Assembly: GCF_009764685.1 (NCBI RefSeq)
Contig: NZ_VHLM01000047.1
Span: 151,704-215,703 of the forward strand
From: Flavobacterium sp. I-STPP5a
Lineage (GTDB): Bacteria > Bacteroidota > Bacteroidia > Flavobacteriales > Flavobacteriaceae
Length of the DNA: 64,000 bases
Reading direction: 5' to 3'
Shown here: piece by piece, positions 45,117-54,155 of the stretch
Layout of the letters: each line of letters starts with the position of its first letter
Position numbering within the stretch: position 1 is the stretch's first letter
Notes under the pieces: generated by a model
Seen by the model: the letters and a program-made list of their open reading frames with translations, nothing else
Databases searched by the model: none
Told to the model about the DNA's origin: nothing
Program-made: the position numbers and the translations under genes

Positions 45117-48100
45117 TTAATTTTCAACTTTTATAACAACCATTTTTGCATTATACGGTTTACTTCCTCTTGACTCTATTGTTTTAGTCGCTTCATCTAA
45201 AATATCAAATCGTGTCGTATAGATGAAATAATTAGAAGACTTCACATCAAAGAAGAAATTCACGTTACTTTCACCTGCTGCAACCGTTTTGGTTAGGAAA
45301 GCATCACGTTTTGCAACGTCTGCATGAACCGCATAAACTATATAATATCCTGTTTCAACATTTTTAATGTTCTTGATAATTTGCATATTCAACTGCTCGT
45401 TACCAAAATCAAAATCTTCTTGTTTCAATGGTATTGCACTGACTTTGGTATTTTCCTTAATACGTTTTAAGGTTTCCTGATCTCTTGCAAAACGATCGTC
45501 TTCATTTTGGAAATTCGCACGTTTTATACGACGTTTTTTCTCTATTTCGGTATCCACTTTAATTTGCTCTAAGGCAGCAAGTAAGTTTTTATTTGACAAT
45601 TCCGCTTTCAATTGTTCCGCCTTCAATTGTTCGATACTTTGTAAGTAGCTTAGCGTAAGCGCATCATTCTTATTTGGAACTTTTTTAATTCGCTCGTCAT
45701 ACAATGCCTTAAAGTTACTCAATAATTGATTCTGATTTTGATTTACTATCGCAATTTCTGCTTTTAAGTTATCAAGCTCAGCATTTTGAGCGGCAGCACT
45801 CTTAAACGGTTTTGGCGCGCTAGCAATTCCTTTATCACTTAAATCGTTTTCTGTTTTTAAATCTTGAAGCTCTTTTTCCTTCAGTTTTACTTTCTCGTTC
45901 AATTGAGATAATAATTGTTGCTGAGTTCTACCTGCTATGTCAAGAGTTTCAGCAATTTTATCCATTGATTTAGAATTTTCATCCTTCGGTTTATTCAGAG
46001 CAGCCAACTTAGCTTGCGCGTCGGCATCTGCTTTCGCTTTGGCATCAGCTTCTGCTTTAGCTTTAGCGTCGGCGGCTAATTTTTGTTTCGCAGCTTCGGC
46101 ATCGGCTTTAGCTTTAGCGTCGGCGGCTAATTTTTGTTTCGCAGCGTCGGCTTCTGCTTTCGCTTTGGCATCGGCAGCTTGTTTGGCGGCTTCGGCATCA
46201 GCTTTTGCTTTAGCTTCGGCGGCTAATTTCTGTTTCGCAACTTCCGCATCAGCTTTCGCTTTAGCGTCGGCGGCTAATTTTTGTTTCGCAGCTTCGGCAT
46301 CGGCTTTAGCTTTAGCATCAGCAGCTTGTTTGGCGGCTTCGGCATCAGCTTTCGCTTTTGCTTCGGCGGCTAATTTCTGTTTTGCAACTTCGGCATCGGC
46401 TTTCGCTTTGGCTTCGGTAGCTTGTTTGGCGGCTTCGGCATCTGCTTTCGCTTTTGCTTCGGCGGCTAATTTCTGTTTTGCAACTTCAGCATCGGCTTTC
46501 GCTTTGGCTTCGGTAGCTTGTTTCGCAGCTTCGGCATCAGCTTTCGCTTTAGCTTCGGCGGCTAATTTCTGTTTCGCAACTTCGGCATCGGCTTTCGCTT
46601 TGGCTTCGGTAGCTTGTTTCGCAGCTTCGGCATCCGCTTTCGCTTTAGCGTCAGCGGCCAATTTCTGTTTTGCAACTTCCGCATCGGCTTTCGCTTTGGC
46701 TTCGGTAGCTTGTTTCGCAGCTTCGGCATCAGCTTTCGCTTTAGCGTCAGCGGCCAATTTCTGTTTTGCAACTTCGGCGTCGGCTTTCGCTTTGGCTTCG
46801 GTAGCTTGTTTTGCAGCTTCGGCATCCGCTTTAGCTTTAGCATCAGCGGCTAATTTCTGTTTTGCAACTTCCGCATCGGCTTTCGCTTTGGCTTCGGTAG
46901 CTTGTTTGGCGGCTTCGGCATCCGCTTTCGCTTTAGCGTCAGCAGCTAATTTTTGTTTTGCAACTTCGGCATCGGCTTTCGCTTTGGCTTCGGTAGCTTG
47001 TTTGGCGGCTTCGGCATCTGCTTTGGCTTTAGCATCAGCGGCTAATTTCTGTTTTGCAACTTCGGCATCGGCTTTCGCTTTCGCTTCGGCAGCTTGTTTG
47101 GCGGCTTCGGCATCTACTTTGGCTTTAGCATCAGCGGCTAATTTCTGTTTTGCAACTTCCGCATCGGCTTTCGCTTTGGCTTCGGTAGCTTGTTTGGCGG
47201 CTTCGGCATCTGCTTTAGCTTTAGCGTCAGCTCCTAATTTTTCTCTAGCTTCGGCATCCGCTTTTGCTTTGGCATCGACAGCTTGTTTGGAGGCTTCAGC
47301 ATCAACCTTGGTTTTATTGTCAGTGGCTAATTTCTGTTTTGCAACTTCCGCATCGGCTTTTGCTTTGGCTTCGGTAGCTTGTTTCGCAGCTTCTGCATCT
47401 GCTTTGGCTTTAGCTTCGGCTCCTAATTTTTCTCTAGCTTCAGCATCTGCTTTCGCTTTGACATCGGCAGCTTGTTTGGCGGCTTCGGCATCTGCTTTGG
47501 CTTTAGCGTCAGCAGCTAATTTCTGTTTTGCAACTTCCGCATCGGCTTTCGCTTTGGCTTCGGTAGCTTGTTTGGCGGCTTCGGCATCTGCTTTGGATTT
47601 AGCATCAGCAGCTAATTTCTGTTTTGCAGCTTCGGCATCGGCTTTGGCTTTAGCGTCAGCGGCCAATTTCTGTTTTGCAACTTCGGCATCGGCTTTCGCT
47701 TTGGCTTCGGTAGCTTGTTTGGCGGCTTCGGCATCTGCTTTGGCTTTAGCATCAGCGGCTAATTTCTGTTTTGCAACTTCGGCATCGGCTTTCGCTTTCG
47801 CTTCGGCAGCTTGTTTGGCGGCTTCGGCATCTACTTTGGCTTTAGCATCAGCGGCTAATTTCTGTTTTGCAACTTCCGCATCGGCTTTCGCTTTGGCTTC
47901 GGTAGCTTGTTTGGCGGCTTCGGCATCTGCTTTAGCTTTAGCGTCAGCTCCTAATTTTTCTCTAGCTTCGGCATCCGCTTTTGCTTTGGCATCGATAGCT
48001 TGTTTGGAGGCTTCGGCATCAACCTTGGTTTTATTGTCAGCGGCTAATTTCTGTTTTGCAACTTCCGCATCGGCTTTTGCTTTGGCATCGGCAGCTTGTT

Positions 48101-50819
48101 TCGCAGCTTCGGCATCTGCTTTGGCTTTAGCGTCGCCGGCTAATTTCTGTTTTGCAACTTCCGCATCGGCTTTCGCTTTGGCTTCGGTAGCTTGTTTCGC
48201 AGCTTCTGCATCTGCTTTGGCTTTAGCTACGGCTCCTAATTTTTCTCTAGCTTCAGCATCTGCTTTCGCTTTGGCATCGGCAGCTTGTTTCGCAGCTTCT
48301 GCATCTGCTTTGGCTTTAGCGTCAGCAGCTAATTTCAGTTTTGCAACTTCTGCATCGGCTTTTGCTTTGGCTTCGGTAACTAGTTTCGCAGCTTCGGCAT
48401 TTGCTTTGGCTTTAGCGTCAGCAGCTAATTTCTGTTTTGCAGCTTCGGCATCGGCTTTCGCTTTGGCTTCGGTAGCTTGTTTCGCAGCTTCGGCATCTGC
48501 TTTGGCTTTAGCTTCGGCTCCTAATTTTTCTCTAGCTTCAGCATCTGCTTTCGCTTTGGCATCGGCAGCTTGTTTCGCAGCTTCTGCATCTGCTTTGGCT
48601 TTAGCGTCAGCAGCTAATTTCAGTTTTGCAACTTCTGCATCGGCTTTTGCTTTGGCTTCGGTAACTAGTTTCGCAGCTTCGGCATTTGCTTTGGCTTTAG
48701 CGTCAGCAGCTAATTTCTGTTTTGCAGCTTCGGCATAGGCTTTCGCTTTGGCTTCGGTAGCTTGTTTCGCAGCTTCGGCATCTGCTTTGGCTTTAGCTTC
48801 GGCTCCTAATTTTTCTCTAGCTTCAGCATCTGCTTTCGCTTTGGCATCGGAAGCTTGTTTCGCAGCTTCGGCATCTGCTTTGGCTTTAGCGTCAGCAGCT
48901 AATTTTTGTTTTGCAGCTTCTGCAGCGTCTCTAACTTTGGCAGCGGCAGTTTGTTTCGCGGCTTCGGCATCTGCTTTGGCTTTGACGTCGGCAGCTATTT
49001 TTGCAGCTTCGGCATCCGCTCTGGCTTTAGCATCAGCGGCTAGTTTCTGTTTTGCAGCTTCTGCAGCGGCTCTAACTTTGGCAGCGGCAGTTTGTTTCGC
49101 GGCTTCGGCATCTGCTTTAGCTTTAGCGTCAGCTCCTAATTTTTCTCTAGCTTCGGCATCCGCTTTGGCTTTAGCGTCAGCAGCTAGTTTGAGTTTTGCA
49201 GCTTCTGCAGCGGCACTAACTTTGGCAGCGGCAGTTTGTTTCGCGGCTTCGGCATCTGCTTTGGCTTTAGCGTCAGCAGCTAGTTTAAGCTTTGCAGCTT
49301 CTGCAGCGGCATTAACTTTGGCAGCACCACCTGTTTTGGATGCTTCAGCATCTACCTTAGCTTTAGCATCAGCAGCTAGTTTAAGCTTTGCAGCTTCTGC
49401 AGCGGCATTAACTTTGGCAGCAGCGATTTGTTTCGCGGCTTCAGCATCTACCTTAGCTTTAGCATCAGCAGCTAGTTTGAGCTTTGCAGCTTCTGCAGCG
49501 GCTCTAACTTTGGCAGCGGCAATCTCTTTCGCGGCTTCGGCATCTGCTTTGGCTTTAGCGTCAGCAGCTAGTTTAGCTTTAGAATCTGGAACAGCTACTT
49601 TCGCCTTAGCATCAGCCAATACTTTCGCTCTTGCGTCAGCAGCTAGCTTAGCTTTTGCAGCAGCATCGGCAATTGCTTTATCACGGATCAATTTATTCTC
49701 ATCTGATTTCGCTTTGGCTTGTGCTTCAGCATCTTGCCTTGCCTTTAAGGCTGCATCTGCAGTAGCTTTGGCCTTAGCGGCTTTTAACTCGTTTTCTTTC
49801 TGTATATCAGCAGCAGATTTTTGTGTTACTTTTGTAGTAGGTTGTGTGGTTGGAACCGATTTTGGTTCGAATTTTGGTAATATTGATCCTTCTTCCTCGT
49901 CCTCATCACTATATTTACCCTTGAATTTGTATGCTAAGACAATTTCATGTGAAGGTCCAAATTGGGTAAAGTTACCCAATGATTTTTCATAATTATATTC
50001 TAAAGCAATTCTAGAGGTTACGTTAATACCTATACCTGCTGAAACACCGTGAAAAGTATTATATCCAGCTTGTGCCCATATCCCTTTTGGGATATTAAAC
50101 ATCATTAAGCCTGAAATAATAGTTTGTTCTTTTTTAATTTCAGTTCGTAAGAGACCTGAAAACTTACTTCGATCAAAAAAACCGTTACTGTATATAAAAC
50201 CGGTATACATCAAATGTGCCTGAAGAGAACGTTGCGGATCTTGTTGCACCATTTGTGAAGTTTGTAAATTATACAAAACTGCATTTTTTAGAGCAACACC
50301 AAAATCAAAGAAAGCGGTACCGTAATTGATTCCTGGAGTTACAACGAGTAACGAATTTGAAGGTATTAAACCTAATGCTGGGTCTGAGTAATTGGTAACG
50401 ACACCTCCTGCATTGATACCACTTTTGTAAAAACCAACATTCAAACCAAAAATAAGATTATTGTCTTGACTGATATAAACGTTTTGCGCAAAGTTTGCTA
50501 CACCACCAAAAGTAGTAAGCACCCCTTCATTTTGTTGAAATAATGCAATTCCAATTCCTTTATTCTCTCTAAACCGTCCTGAATAACTGGCTAGATAGGT
50601 TTGCGGTGCATCATCAAACTGAACCCACTCTCGTTTATTAAATATTGTAGCATAGGAATTTTGCTCCCTAGCAAAACTAAAAGCAGGATTGATTAAAAAT
50701 TTATTGAATTTAAGTGAATTTCTAACTGGTACAAAAAAAGAAACCACCCCATTATCTTGTGAATATATGGACTGAAGTACACAGAAAAAAAAACAAAAAC
50801 TTAAAAAAATATTTTTCAT
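45117..50819 (-). CDS. sprD: SprD: PorP/SprF-like barrel fused to a very long Ala/Lys/Glu repeat and a SPOR-like end
   Basis: A 1900-residue envelope protein. A signal peptide (about 1-20) precedes a PorP/SprF-like beta-barrel (about 22-310; KFNKFLINPAFSFAREQNS). An acidic linker (DEDEEEGS) leads into about 1270 residues (336-1606) of imperfect repeats built on AKAKADAEAAKQ, AKAKADAEVAKQKLAAD and AKAKADAEAREKLGAD, expected to be a continuous helix or coiled coil. A second coiled-coil part (about 1610-1790) and a globular end (about 1815-1900, GYYIVYAVHADVAKRDAFL) that looks SPOR-like complete it. In F. johnsoniae SprD is encoded just before SprB and is needed for normal gliding. The ATG follows the sprC stop with a one-base gap; sprB starts 150 bp later. 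Confidence 0.88.
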   Translation of the reverse strand: MKNIFLSFCFFFCVLQSIYSQDNGVVSFFVPVRNSLKFNKFLINPAFSFAREQNSYATIFNKREWVQFDDAPQTYLASYSGRFRENKGIGIALFQQNEGVLTTFGGVANFAQNVYISQDNNLIFGLNVGFYKSGINAGGVVTNYSDPALGLIPSNSLLVVTPGINYGTAFFDFGVALKNAVLYNLQTSQMVQQDPQRSLQAHLMYTGFIYSNGFFDRSKFSGLLRTEIKKEQTIISGLMMFNIPKGIWAQAGYNTFHGVSAGIGINVTSRIALEYNYEKSLGNFTQFGPSHEIVLAYKFKGKYSDEDEEEGSILPKFEPKSVPTTQPTTKVTQKSAADIQKENELKAAKAKATADAALKARQDAEAQAKAKSDENKLIRDKAIADAAAKAKLAADARAKVLADAKAKVAVPDSKAKLAADAKAKADAEAAKEIAAAKVRAAAEAAKLKLAADAKAKVDAEAAKQIAAAKVNAAAEAAKLKLAADAKAKVDAEASKTGGAAKVNAAAEAAKLKLAADAKAKADAEAAKQTAAAKVSAAAEAAKLKLAADAKAKADAEAREKLGADAKAKADAEAAKQTAAAKVRAAAEAAKQKLAADAKARADAEAAKIAADVKAKADAEAAKQTAAAKVRDAAEAAKQKLAADAKAKADAEAAKQASDAKAKADAEAREKLGAEAKAKADAEAAKQATEAKAKAYAEAAKQKLAADAKAKANAEAAKLVTEAKAKADAEVAKLKLAADAKAKADAEAAKQAADAKAKADAEAREKLGAEAKAKADAEAAKQATEAKAKADAEAAKQKLAADAKAKANAEAAKLVTEAKAKADAEVAKLKLAADAKAKADAEAAKQAADAKAKADAEAREKLGAVAKAKADAEAAKQATEAKAKADAEVAKQKLAGDAKAKADAEAAKQAADAKAKADAEVAKQKLAADNKTKVDAEASKQAIDAKAKADAEAREKLGADAKAKADAEAAKQATEAKAKADAEVAKQKLAADAKAKVDAEAAKQAAEAKAKADAEVAKQKLAADAKAKADAEAAKQATEAKAKADAEVAKQKLAADAKAKADAEAAKQKLAADAKSKADAEAAKQATEAKAKADAEVAKQKLAADAKAKADAEAAKQAADVKAKADAEAREKLGAEAKAKADAEAAKQATEAKAKADAEVAKQKLATDNKTKVDAEASKQAVDAKAKADAEAREKLGADAKAKADAEAAKQATEAKAKADAEVAKQKLAADAKAKVDAEAAKQAAEAKAKADAEVAKQKLAADAKAKADAEAAKQATEAKAKADAEVAKQKLAADAKAKADAEAAKQATEAKAKADAEVAKQKLAADAKAKADAEAAKQATEAKAKADAEVAKQKLAADAKAKADAEAAKQATEAKAKADAEVAKQKLAADAKAKADAEAAKQATEAKAKADAEVAKQKLAAEAKAKADAEAAKQATEAKAKADAEVAKQKLAAEAKAKADAEAAKQATEAKAKADAEVAKQKLAAEAKAKADAEAAKQAADAKAKADAEAAKQKLAADAKAKADAEVAKQKLAAEAKAKADAEAAKQAADAKAKAEADAAKQKLAADAKAKADAEAAKQKLAADAKAKAEADAKAKADADAQAKLAALNKPKDENSKSMDKIAETLDIAGRTQQQLLSQLNEKVKLKEKELQDLKTENDLSDKGIASAPKPFKSAAAQNAELDNLKAEIAIVNQNQNQLLSNFKALYDERIKKVPNKNDALTLSYLQSIEQLKAEQLKAELSNKNLLAALEQIKVDTEIEKKRRIKRANFQNEDDRFARDQETLKRIKENTKVSAIPLKQEDFDFGNEQLNMQIIKNIKNVETGYYIVYAVHADVAKRDAFLTKTVAAGESNVNFFFDVKSSNYFIYTTRFDILDEATKTIESRGSKPYNAKMVVIKVEN
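46190..47180 (-). repeat. 96-bp tandem repeats in sprD
   Basis: Consecutive in-frame units of 96 bp (15 plus 17 codons: AKAKADAEAAKQATE then AKAKADAEVAKQKLAAD). The phrase CTTCGGTAG recurs at 46412, 46508 and 46604, exactly 96 bp apart. About nine near-identical units are present, separated mostly by synonymous changes. Confidence 0.85.
47091..48060 (-). repeat. 717-bp segmental duplication within sprD
   Basis: A stretch containing the rare variant units DNKTKVDAEASKQA and AREKLGAD occurs near 47091-47340 and again near 47812-48060. The offset measured at GCTTGTTTGGAGG is 717 bp (47281 and 47998), that is 239 codons, so frame is kept. Confidence 0.75.
48270..48735 (-). repeat. 285-bp segmental duplication within sprD
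   Basis: The rare segment with AATTTCAGTTTTGCAAC and GGTAACTAGTTTCGCAGC appears at 48331 and again at 48616, an offset of 285 bp or 95 codons. Flanks are near identical, indicating a recent in-frame duplication. Confidence 0.75.
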
Positions 50820-50820
50820 G

Positions 50821-52278
50821 TTACCTAATTACTGTGATAGAACCCTTTTTAATAATATTGTCTTTTGTTGTAATGATGTAGTAATAAATGGGATTCACGG
50901 ATATAAAATCCAATCGATTTTCAGGCCAATTATTTTGATAATTTTTGGTATTTAAGACAATTTCGCCCCTAGCATCTAAGATCATCACGGAGGTATTGGT
51001 CCCACTAAGATACTGTTGTGGTATGATCCACGTATCATTGATGTCGTCGTTATTAGGACTTATTAAATTTGGTATTAAAATCACATTAGGATCAATAAAA
51101 GGGTAATTGATGATAAAAGGTAATTCCTTTTTTGAAATACAGCCTGTTGTTTGTGTTATTGTCAAAGAATATTTTCCTTCTTTAGTTACATTTAGTGTAT
51201 TTGTACTTGCAGATGCTATTAATGTACCGTTTAAAAACCACTCATAAGTAGGATTATTTGCTGATGTAGTTGCTACAATTTGCTTTGTCTCCCCTTCATT
51301 AATAATGGTTGTGTCAGTAACATTTAAGGAACTTGTAAAAGAAGCATTCTCTAAATTAATGCTACCAGTAGAAGTACATCCACCAAAATCAACACGTACG
51401 GTATAAGTACCTAATGTGCTTGCTGTATATTCTTGACTTGTTGCACCAGGTATGCTAACATTATTTAAAAACCATTGATAGGAATTCCCAGCTTGCGTAC
51501 TCAAAATAGTTGGTCCTTCAGAAGAGCAAAAAGGATTTCCTTTACTAGAATTTATAGTTGCAACTGTACCTGAAGCTTCAACTAGAGTAACTCGATTTGA
51601 ATACGAATCAGAAGTACAGGTTCCGTAATTTGTTTCTACATAATACTTTCCTGGTGTGGTAACTATCAGACTAGGTGTAGTCGCTATAGGAACTGAACTT
51701 GGTTCTTTAAACCATTTATAAGTTAACGAAGGATATTTTAAAGGCGACTCATTAGTTCCAATTCCCGGATTATCAATAGTTAATAAATATGAACCACCTT
51801 TACAATAGGTTGCGTTCGCAATAAAATTATTAATTGAATATTGTGTGTCTTGCACCTTATAATAGGCTGCAAATGCATTTGAAGAAGGGCTTGTTGCTTC
51901 TGGAGAGGTACTTCGCACTCTAATTCTAAAATTTTCACCTCCAGTGGTTGTAGGAACTGCAAAAACAAAGGTTCTTGAAGAAGGTGTTGCAGTAAGTGGT
52001 TTTTCTGAGTAACTAAGCGCCAATGGAGCTGAGAAATCTCCAGCTCCATCTGACAGCTCTAGTATAAATTGGTTTGAAGTGTTTAATGAACCTGCAGGGT
52101 TAAAAGAAAAACTTACTTCAAAAGTATTGAAACTACTATTAGCACAAATTTTGGTAAAACCAAGAGTAGGCCTATTTATAGTAAATTGTGCGTGTACAGA
52201 GTTGATTGCTAGTAAAAACAGCAACAAAAATAAAAATTGGTAGGCTTTAAAAAAAGTAGGGGGGCGTCTACATTTCAT
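50821..52278 (-). CDS. sprC: SprC: secreted gliding-motility protein with T9SS type B sorting domain
   Basis: A protein of about 485 residues with a signal peptide (about 1-30, AYQFLFLLLFLLAINSVHA). Ig-like or PKD-like modules (for example GNSYQWFLNNVSIPGATSQ and NPTYEWFLNGTLIAS) lead to a C-terminal gliding-motility-associated sorting domain with IPNLISPNNDDINDTWIIP and ILDARGEIVLNTKNYQNNWP. It should be secreted by the T9SS. It directly precedes sprD (one-base gap), as sprC does in the F. johnsoniae sprB operon. Two ATG starts are possible: 52320 (2 bp after the upstream stop) and 52278. I favour 52278 because it places the signal peptide at the N-terminus, but 52320 cannot be excluded. Confidence 0.87.
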   Translation of the reverse strand: MKCRRPPTFFKAYQFLFLLLFLLAINSVHAQFTINRPTLGFTKICANSSFNTFEVSFSFNPAGSLNTSNQFILELSDGAGDFSAPLALSYSEKPLTATPSSRTFVFAVPTTTGGENFRIRVRSTSPEATSPSSNAFAAYYKVQDTQYSINNFIANATYCKGGSYLLTIDNPGIGTNESPLKYPSLTYKWFKEPSSVPIATTPSLIVTTPGKYYVETNYGTCTSDSYSNRVTLVEASGTVATINSSKGNPFCSSEGPTILSTQAGNSYQWFLNNVSIPGATSQEYTASTLGTYTVRVDFGGCTSTGSINLENASFTSSLNVTDTTIINEGETKQIVATTSANNPTYEWFLNGTLIASASTNTLNVTKEGKYSLTITQTTGCISKKELPFIINYPFIDPNVILIPNLISPNNDDINDTWIIPQQYLSGTNTSVMILDARGEIVLNTKNYQNNWPENRLDFISVNPIYYYIITTKDNIIKKGSITVIR

Positions 52279-52322
52279 AACTAATTTTGCATCAACTTGT
52301 CTGCTATTTAAATACAGCATCC

Positions 52323-53621
52323 TTAATTAGATGCTGTAATTTTTGATAATTGTAAACGAAAATCAGGTCTTTTTTCGTTAGCAAAATCTATAAATGTCTC
52401 TGAATTACTTCCGTTAGAAAAGTAGTTGAAAAAATTAGCTTGACCATAATGTGCCTCTAACTCTTCATTGTTTGAATTGTCAACAATAAATATGTTTCCT
52501 GCACAGTTATTAAAGTACATTGACTCTAACTTAATTTTAACTAGACTTTCATCGTTCATTTGAATTTTACTATCTAATAAAACAGCTGGTTTAAACCCAG
52601 AAATTACAGTACGCTTGCAATTAAGTGAAGCATTTTCAGCAACATATACAGCCTCTTTAACTAAACCAGATTCAATATCAACTTTAATGTTTGCACTGTT
52701 GTTAACAAGAGTTAGATTAGTTGCAACTACCATAGTTTGTTTTTTAGAAAAGTCTACTTCTTCCTTCTTGTTATAAGAAGCAATGTCTAAACATCTAGAA
52801 CCGTTTTTACTAGATAAGAAAGAGGAACGAATGGCAAGAGAATTTGTCAAATTACTTTGAGCACCATAATTAAAACGGTAGTCATCATTACTAGACTTAT
52901 ATGAAACAACTTGAGATAAACTTGTATCACCTCCAAAGATTTCAAAAGAATTACCTCCAGAGAAACTTACCATTATGTTTTGTAGAATAGTTTTGTTTCC
53001 GATTCCTGCAAGAAAAAGAGAATTTAAATTACCACCGCCACTAGAAAGTTTAGCTCCTGCAAATTCAATTCGAACGTATCTCATGATACCAGAATTACTT
53101 GCAGGGTTGTTACCTCCGTAAGAAGTTAAAGCAGAATTAAAATCACTACCACTACCTGTATTAACGGCAGCTACTCCTCCAAATTTATTTAATGGAGCAT
53201 CTCCTAAGATTACGATACCGCCCCAATCTCCAGCTTTTCTCAAACTGCGATTAGAAGTAAAAACAATAGGATCTGTTTCAAGACCGTCAGCAATGATGCT
53301 AGCTCCTTTAGTGATTATTAAGGTTCCTTTGGTATCAAAGTCACCAATAATTTTGGTTCCAGGCTCAATTGTAAGTACAGCGTTATTGGTCACATAAACA
53401 TTACCTTGAAGTAGATAAACATTTTTCTTGTACAATTTAGTATTTGCAGTTATGTTTACTGCTAATATTTGATTGGCTTCTCCGTAATCTACTTTGTTGG
53501 GCTTAAACTCGGTCCAGTTATTCAACCAGTTATTAAGTCCTGTAATTCCTTTTTCTTGTTGTGCCTGAACACTTGAAATTACCAATAGAAAAATTGTAGC
53601 AATTTGGGTGAAATTTTTCAT
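52323..53621 (-). CDS. Exported beta-helix-like protein of the spr operon
   Basis: A 432-residue exported protein (signal peptide about 1-20, TIFLLVISSVQAQ). The body looks like a right-handed parallel beta-helix: rungs such as LLQGNVYVTNNAVLTIEPGT, TLIITKGASIIADGLETDP and IVFTSNRSLRKAGDWGGIV, with short repeating hydrophobic strands and glycine turns, are like those of adhesins and surface passenger proteins. There is no type B sorting domain at its C-terminus, which ends FRLQLSKITASN. It precedes sprC by 2 or 44 bp and belongs to the spr operon by position. It corresponds in place to one of the unnamed genes upstream of sprC in F. johnsoniae (recalled, not checked). The function is unknown. 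Confidence 0.8.
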   Translation of the reverse strand: MKNFTQIATIFLLVISSVQAQQEKGITGLNNWLNNWTEFKPNKVDYGEANQILAVNITANTKLYKKNVYLLQGNVYVTNNAVLTIEPGTKIIGDFDTKGTLIITKGASIIADGLETDPIVFTSNRSLRKAGDWGGIVILGDAPLNKFGGVAAVNTGSGSDFNSALTSYGGNNPASNSGIMRYVRIEFAGAKLSSGGGNLNSLFLAGIGNKTILQNIMVSFSGGNSFEIFGGDTSLSQVVSYKSSNDDYRFNYGAQSNLTNSLAIRSSFLSSKNGSRCLDIASYNKKEEVDFSKKQTMVVATNLTLVNNSANIKVDIESGLVKEAVYVAENASLNCKRTVISGFKPAVLLDSKIQMNDESLVKIKLESMYFNNCAGNIFIVDNSNNEELEAHYGQANFFNYFSNGSNSETFIDFANEKRPDFRLQLSKITASN

Positions 53622-53674
53622 AGGATTAAAATTTAATTAATTAGTGTATTTGGAATATGTAAGTTAGGTGTTTA

Positions 53675-54115
53675 TTACAAACCTTCAAATTCATGCAATG
53701 ATTTCATTGTAGTTTCAAAAAATAGTATAGCTGCTACTAAAGTATTTTTATCTGCATAAGGCAACATTTTCTTTTGGAAATCAACAGACACCGTTAGAAA
53801 GGTTGTTGTTCCTTCTGCAACATCCTCAAGGGCTTTTTTATTCACAGCATCATTAGGAATACCTAAATCAGAAATGGTTACTCCAGGCAATTTTGCCAAA
53901 GCTATATTGGGTAATATTTTGACTAAAACTTTAACACGCTCTGTGTACAGCTCAATTAACTCTCCTTTTTGCATGGATTTCAATTGATCTAAATCGTGAA
54001 AGGTTCTTATGGAAGCATCTTTGCTAATTATGCTTCTTTCTACAACTTTCGCTTGAGAAAATGCAGCACCCGTCGACAATAAAAAAAAACTTAAAACAAT
54101 AACTTTCGCTTTCAT
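53675..54115 (-). CDS. Small exported protein at the head of the spr operon
   Basis: A 146-residue protein with a signal peptide (about 1-20, FFLLSTGAAFSQ). The mature part is predicted largely helical, with ERVKVLVKILPNIALAKLPG and ILFFETTMKSLHEFEGL; no family is recognised. It is the first gene of the leftward cluster, 53 bp before the beta-helix gene, and a TAGATTTG box lies 33 bp upstream. It probably corresponds to an unnamed upstream gene of the F. johnsoniae sprB operon. A periplasmic or surface role in motility is guessed from position only. Confidence 0.75.
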   Translation of the reverse strand: MKAKVIVLSFFLLSTGAAFSQAKVVERSIISKDASIRTFHDLDQLKSMQKGELIELYTERVKVLVKILPNIALAKLPGVTISDLGIPNDAVNKKALEDVAEGTTTFLTVSVDFQKKMLPYADKNTLVAAILFFETTMKSLHEFEGL

Positions 54116-54147
54116 AATATTATATTAAAAAATTTTATTTAAGGTAA

Positions 54148-54155
54148 CAAATCTA
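54148..54155 (-). promoter_or_regulatory. Putative -7 box of the spr operon
   Basis: Read leftwards the sequence is TAGATTTG, a full match to TAnnTTTG, 33 bp before the first gene. No clear -33 TTG was found. If real, it would drive a transcript of about 25 kb. Confidence 0.45.

Noticed and set aside
45937..48738. 933-residue plus-strand open frame opposite sprD, and its 414-residue continuation at 48748-49992
   Set aside because: It is the antisense of the sprD repeat. Codons GCA, GCG, GCT, AAA and GAA give no stops in the reverse frame, producing a monotonous Ala/Ser/Phe/Leu pattern. sprD has a signal peptide, recognised domains and operon context.
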